A stretch of 6,769 bases of DNA from Chromatiales bacterium (GTDB lineage: Bacteria; Pseudomonadota; Gammaproteobacteria; SZUA-140). Below, piece by piece: positions 6,741-6,769 of this stretch. The notes beneath the pieces are model-generated. The model had not been told where the DNA came from. It searched no databases and saw nothing but the letters and a program-made list of their open reading frames with translations. The position numbers and the translations under genes are program-made. The DNA lies in contig JAITWN010000004.1 in assembly GCA_031285245.1 (NCBI GenBank), forward strand, positions 1 through 6,769. Reading direction: 5' to 3'. The number at the start of each line of letters is the position of its first letter. Positions within the stretch are counted from its first letter, which is position 1.

Positions 6741-6769
6741 CTGCGCCTCCCAATGCCGCGCCCGTTGGG

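Overview
This window is ordinary core chromosome. The most likely host is a gammaproteobacterium of moderately high G+C (judged by eye, not counted). The evidence is the order queA-tgt-yajC-secD-secF, a SecD N-terminus of the form MNRYPxWK and a YajC N-terminus of the form MxFFISDA, all close to the enterobacterial and pseudomonad proteins. A tRNA-Leu gene sits immediately upstream of queA and points away from it. I cannot name a genus. I saw no phage, transposase, CRISPR array, toxin-antitoxin pair or defence gene.

Layout. Bases 1-913 (minus strand) hold the first 304 codons of a glycogen/alpha-glucan phosphorylase with the N-terminal DUF3417-type region; the gene runs off the left edge. Bases 914-1127 are noncoding and contain a perfect 9-bp inverted repeat (979-1001). 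Bases 1128-1214 (minus strand) are a complete tRNA-Leu(CAA) with encoded CCA. Its promoter (TTGTCA, 18-bp spacer, TATACT, then a G+C-rich discriminator) extends into the 5' end of the longest queA frame. From there to 6706 everything is on the plus strand: queA and tgt, overlapping by ATGA; a 50-base gap with a candidate extended -10 and a short G+C-rich hairpin; then yajC, secD and secF, with secD and secF overlapping by ATGA. After secF there is a REP-like palindrome (6708-6740), and the window ends in noncoding sequence.

Function. Tgt and QueA act in the queuosine pathway: Tgt inserts preQ1 at position 34 of tRNAs with GUN anticodons, and QueA then converts it to epoxyqueuosine using S-adenosylmethionine. 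YajC, SecD and SecF form the accessory complex of the SecYEG translocon that drives later stages of protein export with the proton motive force. The two modules are linked by position in many proteobacteria without a known biochemical connection. The phosphorylase belongs to storage-glucan metabolism and is a separate, divergent transcription unit.

I found no new system. The items worth a second look are small: the dyad upstream of the phosphorylase, the overlap of the tRNA promoter with the queA start, the promoter and hairpin signals between tgt and yajC, and the REP-like element after secF.
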